Positions 61,502 to 64,000 of a stretch of DNA of 64,000 nucleotides are shown here, in pieces. The DNA comes from Cytophagales bacterium (lineage in GTDB: Bacteria > Bacteroidota > Bacteroidia > Cytophagales > Cyclobacteriaceae): contig JADBYQ010000017.1 of NCBI GenBank assembly GCA_020402945.1, forward strand, positions 1 through 64,000. The letters are read 5' to 3'. Numbering within the stretch: position 1 is the stretch's first letter; each line of letters opens with the position of its first letter. The notes under the pieces are model-generated. The model ran no database searches and was not told the DNA's origin. It saw only the letters and a program-made list of their open reading frames with translations. Position numbers and translations under genes: made by a program.

Positions 61502-61996
61502 ATGAAAAACACAATCAAACACTTCGGCCTTTTGGCAATTGTACTAATCGGTTCATATTCATCCATCGCGCAAAAGAAAACTATGATCACACAAAAACAA
61601 ACAGAACAAAATGTAAAAAATGTGCAAGAAGGTTTTGCTGTCTATTTTACGGGCGATCCTAGCAAAATGCGCGCGTTATTAGCTGACAACGTAGAGTTGA
61701 TTGTTCCGGGCAATAGTTCTTTGGCCGGAACTTACAAAGGTCCAGAAGGCGTATTGGGATTTGGTGGCAAGATTTTTCAAATCTCTGGCAACACTTTTAC
61801 ATCTAAACCAAAATACTTTGCTGGCAATGGCAATTTTGTAAACATAGTGATGGAAGATGCCGCAACTATCAACGGTGTAAAATTCGAATGGACGGAAGGC
61901 ATTGTGCAAGAGTTTGATAACAATGGAAAAATAATTAGGGTAAGACCTTTCTTTTCTGATCAGGCAGCGTGGGACAAATTCTTTGACAAAAAATAA
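61502..61996 (+). CDS. Exported SnoaL-like (NTF2-fold) protein
   Basis: A 164-residue protein with a signal peptide (LLAIVLIGSYSSIAQ) and an NTF2-like SnoaL domain (YFTGDPSKMRALLADNVELI, VEWTEGIVQEF-type C-terminal strands, RPFFSDQAAWDKFF). Such domains bind small ligands; exported members are common in this phylum. 15 bp before the next NTF2 gene. Confidence 0.85.
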   Translation: MKNTIKHFGLLAIVLIGSYSSIAQKKTMITQKQTEQNVKNVQEGFAVYFTGDPSKMRALLADNVELIVPGNSSLAGTYKGPEGVLGFGGKIFQISGNTFTSKPKYFAGNGNFVNIVMEDAATINGVKFEWTEGIVQEFDNNGKIIRVRPFFSDQAAWDKFFDKK

Positions 61997-62010
61997 ATCA
62001 ACAAATAACG

Positions 62011-62475
62011 ATGAAAATATTTAACCTAAGCGCAATTGTTATCATTGGAATAATAGCTGTTGCAACACCAGCGTTTTCACAATCAAAACAAAATGCAACG
62101 ATGAACACTCTTGAAAAAGATGTTTTAGCCACTCATAAGAATCTCAACAACTTGATGGTGCATCGGGATACCGTGGCGTTGAAAAAATTGTACACCGATT
62201 CATACACATTGACAAATGCATACGGTCAAGTATGGACACGCTCCTTTTTTTTTGGTTTGATTTCCAACGGCTCGCTAAAAATGCAGCAGCTGACGGCAAG
62301 CGATGAAAAGATAAAAGTAGTGGGCAATGTCGCCATCTTCACGGCACGGCAGGATTTTAAACTTTTATTTGGCGGTAACCCGATGGAAGGAAAAGAGCGA
62401 ACGACTGCAGTCTACGAAAAGAAAAATGGAAAGTGGTTACTCACTTCGCAACAGAATACACCCATTGTAGAGTAA
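62011..62475 (+). CDS. Exported DUF4440-type NTF2-fold protein
   Basis: A 154-residue protein with a signal peptide (IGIIAVATPAFSQ) and a DUF4440-like domain (HKNLNNLMVHRDTVALKKLY, YTLTNAYGQVWTRS, RTTAVYEKKNGKWLLTSQQN). Function unknown. Co-transcribed with the SnoaL-like gene. Confidence 0.88.
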   Translation: MKIFNLSAIVIIGIIAVATPAFSQSKQNATMNTLEKDVLATHKNLNNLMVHRDTVALKKLYTDSYTLTNAYGQVWTRSFFFGLISNGSLKMQQLTASDEKIKVVGNVAIFTARQDFKLLFGGNPMEGKERTTAVYEKKNGKWLLTSQQNTPIVE

Positions 62476-62508
62476 ACTTTAAACTACCCACCTTTCAAAT
62501 TACATAGG

Positions 62509-62901
62509 ATGAAAATAATCAAGATTGTATTTATCGTATTTCTAAGTATCAATACCTTGATGCAAGGTTTCTTCGGTGTGCTACTTACGTTCAATACCAA
62601 AAGCGCCATTCAAATGTTTAATCCCGATATCACAGAGGTGGCTGGACCATTGCTTCAAAACTCTGTGTTATTGGGAAGCGCCCTGTTGTTTTCTGCAGTG
62701 CTACTTGTTACCAGTATCGCAAGGTTGAAAAGCAATGTAAAAGAAGCTTCGTTTGTAGCCATACTCACTTCTTCTTGGACGTTTTCTCTTGGCCCTATCG
62801 GACTATTCGTATTGGGTACACCGCAGTTTTTACTCTTCGATTCTATTCGTGCGGCTATTCCATTGGTATTGGGTATTGTCATTTACAGAAGCTCCAAGTA
62901 A
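62509..62901 (+). CDS. Four-helix membrane protein
   Basis: A 130-residue protein with four hydrophobic helices (KIVFIVFLSINTLMQGFFGV, LLGSALLFSAVLLVTSIA, SFVAILTSSWTFSLGPIGLF, RAAIPLVLGIVIY). It is 33 bp after the NTF2 gene and 43 bp before the second SDR. Family not recognised. Confidence 0.75.
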   Translation: MKIIKIVFIVFLSINTLMQGFFGVLLTFNTKSAIQMFNPDITEVAGPLLQNSVLLGSALLFSAVLLVTSIARLKSNVKEASFVAILTSSWTFSLGPIGLFVLGTPQFLLFDSIRAAIPLVLGIVIYRSSK

Positions 62902-62944
62902 AGTGGTAGCAAGAAAATAGTATTTCTAAAAAAAGATAAAATAA

Positions 62945-63805
62945 ATGAGCAAGAAAATAATTATTACTGGATGCAGCAGTGGCTTTGGCAAATTGGCAGC
63001 AATGAAGTTGGCAAAAGACGGACACACCGTTATTGCCACAATGCGAAATGCAAGTAGTCAGAATAAATCAGTTGCCGATGAATTGAACGAATATGCAAGG
63101 AAACACAAGGTTGCGATTCACGTCATTGAGCTTGACGTGACGGATGAAAAGTCTGTAAACCAGGCCGTGACTGTTTCAAATAATATCACTAATGGTTTTG
63201 ATGTTTTGATTAACAATGCCGGCTATGGCATTTTTGGATTAACCGAGACTTTTACCATAGAGGAGTCCAAAAAAATGTTTGAGGTTAATGTATTTGGCGT
63301 GTTGAGAATGATTAGAGCCATATTGCCACACATGCGCAAACAGCAATCCGGACTCATCATCAATCTTTCTAGTGGAGCAGGCGGATTAGTGTTTCCTTTT
63401 GGAGGAATTTATTCGGCAACCAAATTTGCGTTGGAGGCCATTAGTGAAGCTTTGCGAATGGAGTTGAAGCCACTAGGCATTGATTCTGTGTGTATCGAGC
63501 CAGGTTCATACCCAACTACCGACTTTGGAGCAAATATGAAAATGGGTGATGATGATGCCCGTATTGATTCTTATGGCGAATATGGCCAAGCACCATTAAA
63601 AATGATGAAGGGCTTTGGCGAATCGATGAAAGGCCAAGAGCCTGACCCAATGGAAATAATCGAGATTATGAAAGAGCTTATTGGCCAAGAGCTTGGCAGT
63701 CGCAAAGCGAGAACGCCTAAAGCAAATGTGGCCGAAATGCTTCATGGAATCAATGCAGAGAAAGACAAAGCACAAGAACAATTAGCCACCATGTTGGGAT
63801 TTTGA
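62945..63805 (+). CDS. SDR-family oxidoreductase (paralogue)
   Basis: A 286-residue SDR with KIIITGCSSGFGKLAAMKLA at 4-23, NNAGYGIFG, and IYSATKFALEAISEALRMEL with the Tyr-Lys pair. It resembles the enzyme at 60347 along its length. C-terminal part (FGESMKGQEPDPMEIIEIMK) is charged. Substrate unknown. Last complete gene of the cluster. Confidence 0.95.
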   Translation: MSKKIIITGCSSGFGKLAAMKLAKDGHTVIATMRNASSQNKSVADELNEYARKHKVAIHVIELDVTDEKSVNQAVTVSNNITNGFDVLINNAGYGIFGLTETFTIEESKKMFEVNVFGVLRMIRAILPHMRKQQSGLIINLSSGAGGLVFPFGGIYSATKFALEAISEALRMELKPLGIDSVCIEPGSYPTTDFGANMKMGDDDARIDSYGEYGQAPLKMMKGFGESMKGQEPDPMEIIEIMKELIGQELGSRKARTPKANVAEMLHGINAEKDKAQEQLATMLGF

Positions 63806-63895
63806 TGCTGACAACTTTAACAGGACGGAGAGAAAGGAAAGAGTACGGCCATTGGCTTAACAACTAGTCAAAAGTTCAATTCATAACAAGCAAAC

Positions 63896-64000
63896 ATGCT
63901 TTCAATTCAAACATTGCTTTTTAGGGCCTTATTACTGTTCATTCTTTCCGTTTTGTTAAGCTATTACAGTCTCATAGCGTTTCAATCGCTAGTAAAGCTT
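63896..64000 (+). CDS. Partial gene, N-terminal signal/membrane segment
   Basis: The frame starts with ATG at 63896 and runs off the window after 35 codons: MLSIQTLLFRALLLFILSVL is a hydrophobic signal or anchor. The family cannot be told from this part. Confidence 0.45.
   Translation, partial: MLSIQTLLFRALLLFILSVLLSYYSLIAFQSLVKL

Overview
The window looks like chromosomal DNA of a member of the Bacteroidota, probably a free-living Cytophagales-type bacterium. The evidence is a SusC/RagA-like TonB receptor with a carboxypeptidase-regulatory domain, two LytS/LytTR two-component pairs, an M1-peptidase/ABC-permease fusion, many small cytoplasmic stress-type families (DoxX, SRPBCC, DUF1801, DUF2147, DUF4386), and repeated TAnnTTTG(C) promoter boxes lying only a few bases from start codons. 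No phage genes, CRISPR array, rRNA or transposase were seen.

Left end (1-700): a tRNA-Val(UAC) gene preceded by two 74-bp tandem units that carry tRNA-like 5' parts. It is followed by a 109-bp long-hairpin element, a tiny GIY-YIG nuclease gene, and a degenerate tRNA-like tail that repeats the 3' end of the tRNA. I regard this as the most unusual locus in the window: a candidate minimal tRNA-targeting nuclease element. Next comes a 9-kb defence island on the minus strand (813-9848): hsdM-hsdS, then an AbiEi/AbiEii type IV toxin-antitoxin pair with its own operator-like promoter, then an AlbA_2/ATPase-type regulator broken by an in-frame TAA and carrying an 11-bp tandem repeat, then hsdR.

10-27 kb: housekeeping and stress genes (CBS, DinB, CDGSH, J-KTSC, SWIB, AmtB). 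A YafY-type WYL regulator lies upstream of a six-gene operon (DoxX, GyrI-like, VOC, HMA-like, SRPBCC, MGMT-like) whose promoter holds two near-identical 16-bp palindromes. Three copies of a 135-170 bp multi-hairpin dispersed repeat lie at 19.9, 21.4 and 27.5 kb; one abuts a badly decayed surface-protein gene. An SDR gene with an internal stop sits beside a TetR regulator with a clear palindromic operator.

27.7-47.9 kb: TonB receptor, membrane proteins, AI-2E-type permease, two DUF2147 proteins (one here, one at 24 kb), and a redox/stress run (two pirins, nitroreductase, OsmC, with a frameshifted DUF6069 gene and a 20-codon remnant of a ferredoxin-like gene). A tRNA-Val(GAC), a flavodoxin-fold oxidoreductase/peroxiredoxin pair and several secreted proteins follow.

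48-59.3 kb: two LytS-LytTR pairs bracket an export/peptidase region. The second pair is divergent from the operon CarboxypepD_reg protein - ABC ATPase - M1 peptidase/permease, and the shared promoter has three direct repeats at an exact 20-bp period. The right end (59.7-64 kb) holds a Crp/Fnr regulator and a same-strand cluster of two SDR enzymes flanking two NTF2-fold secreted proteins and two small membrane proteins. The last gene runs off the window.

Several genes are interrupted by single changes (in-frame stops, or one-base frameshifts in short homopolymers). Part of this may be sequence or assembly error rather than biology; each case is listed separately. All functional calls are from reading the sequence; no searches were run.
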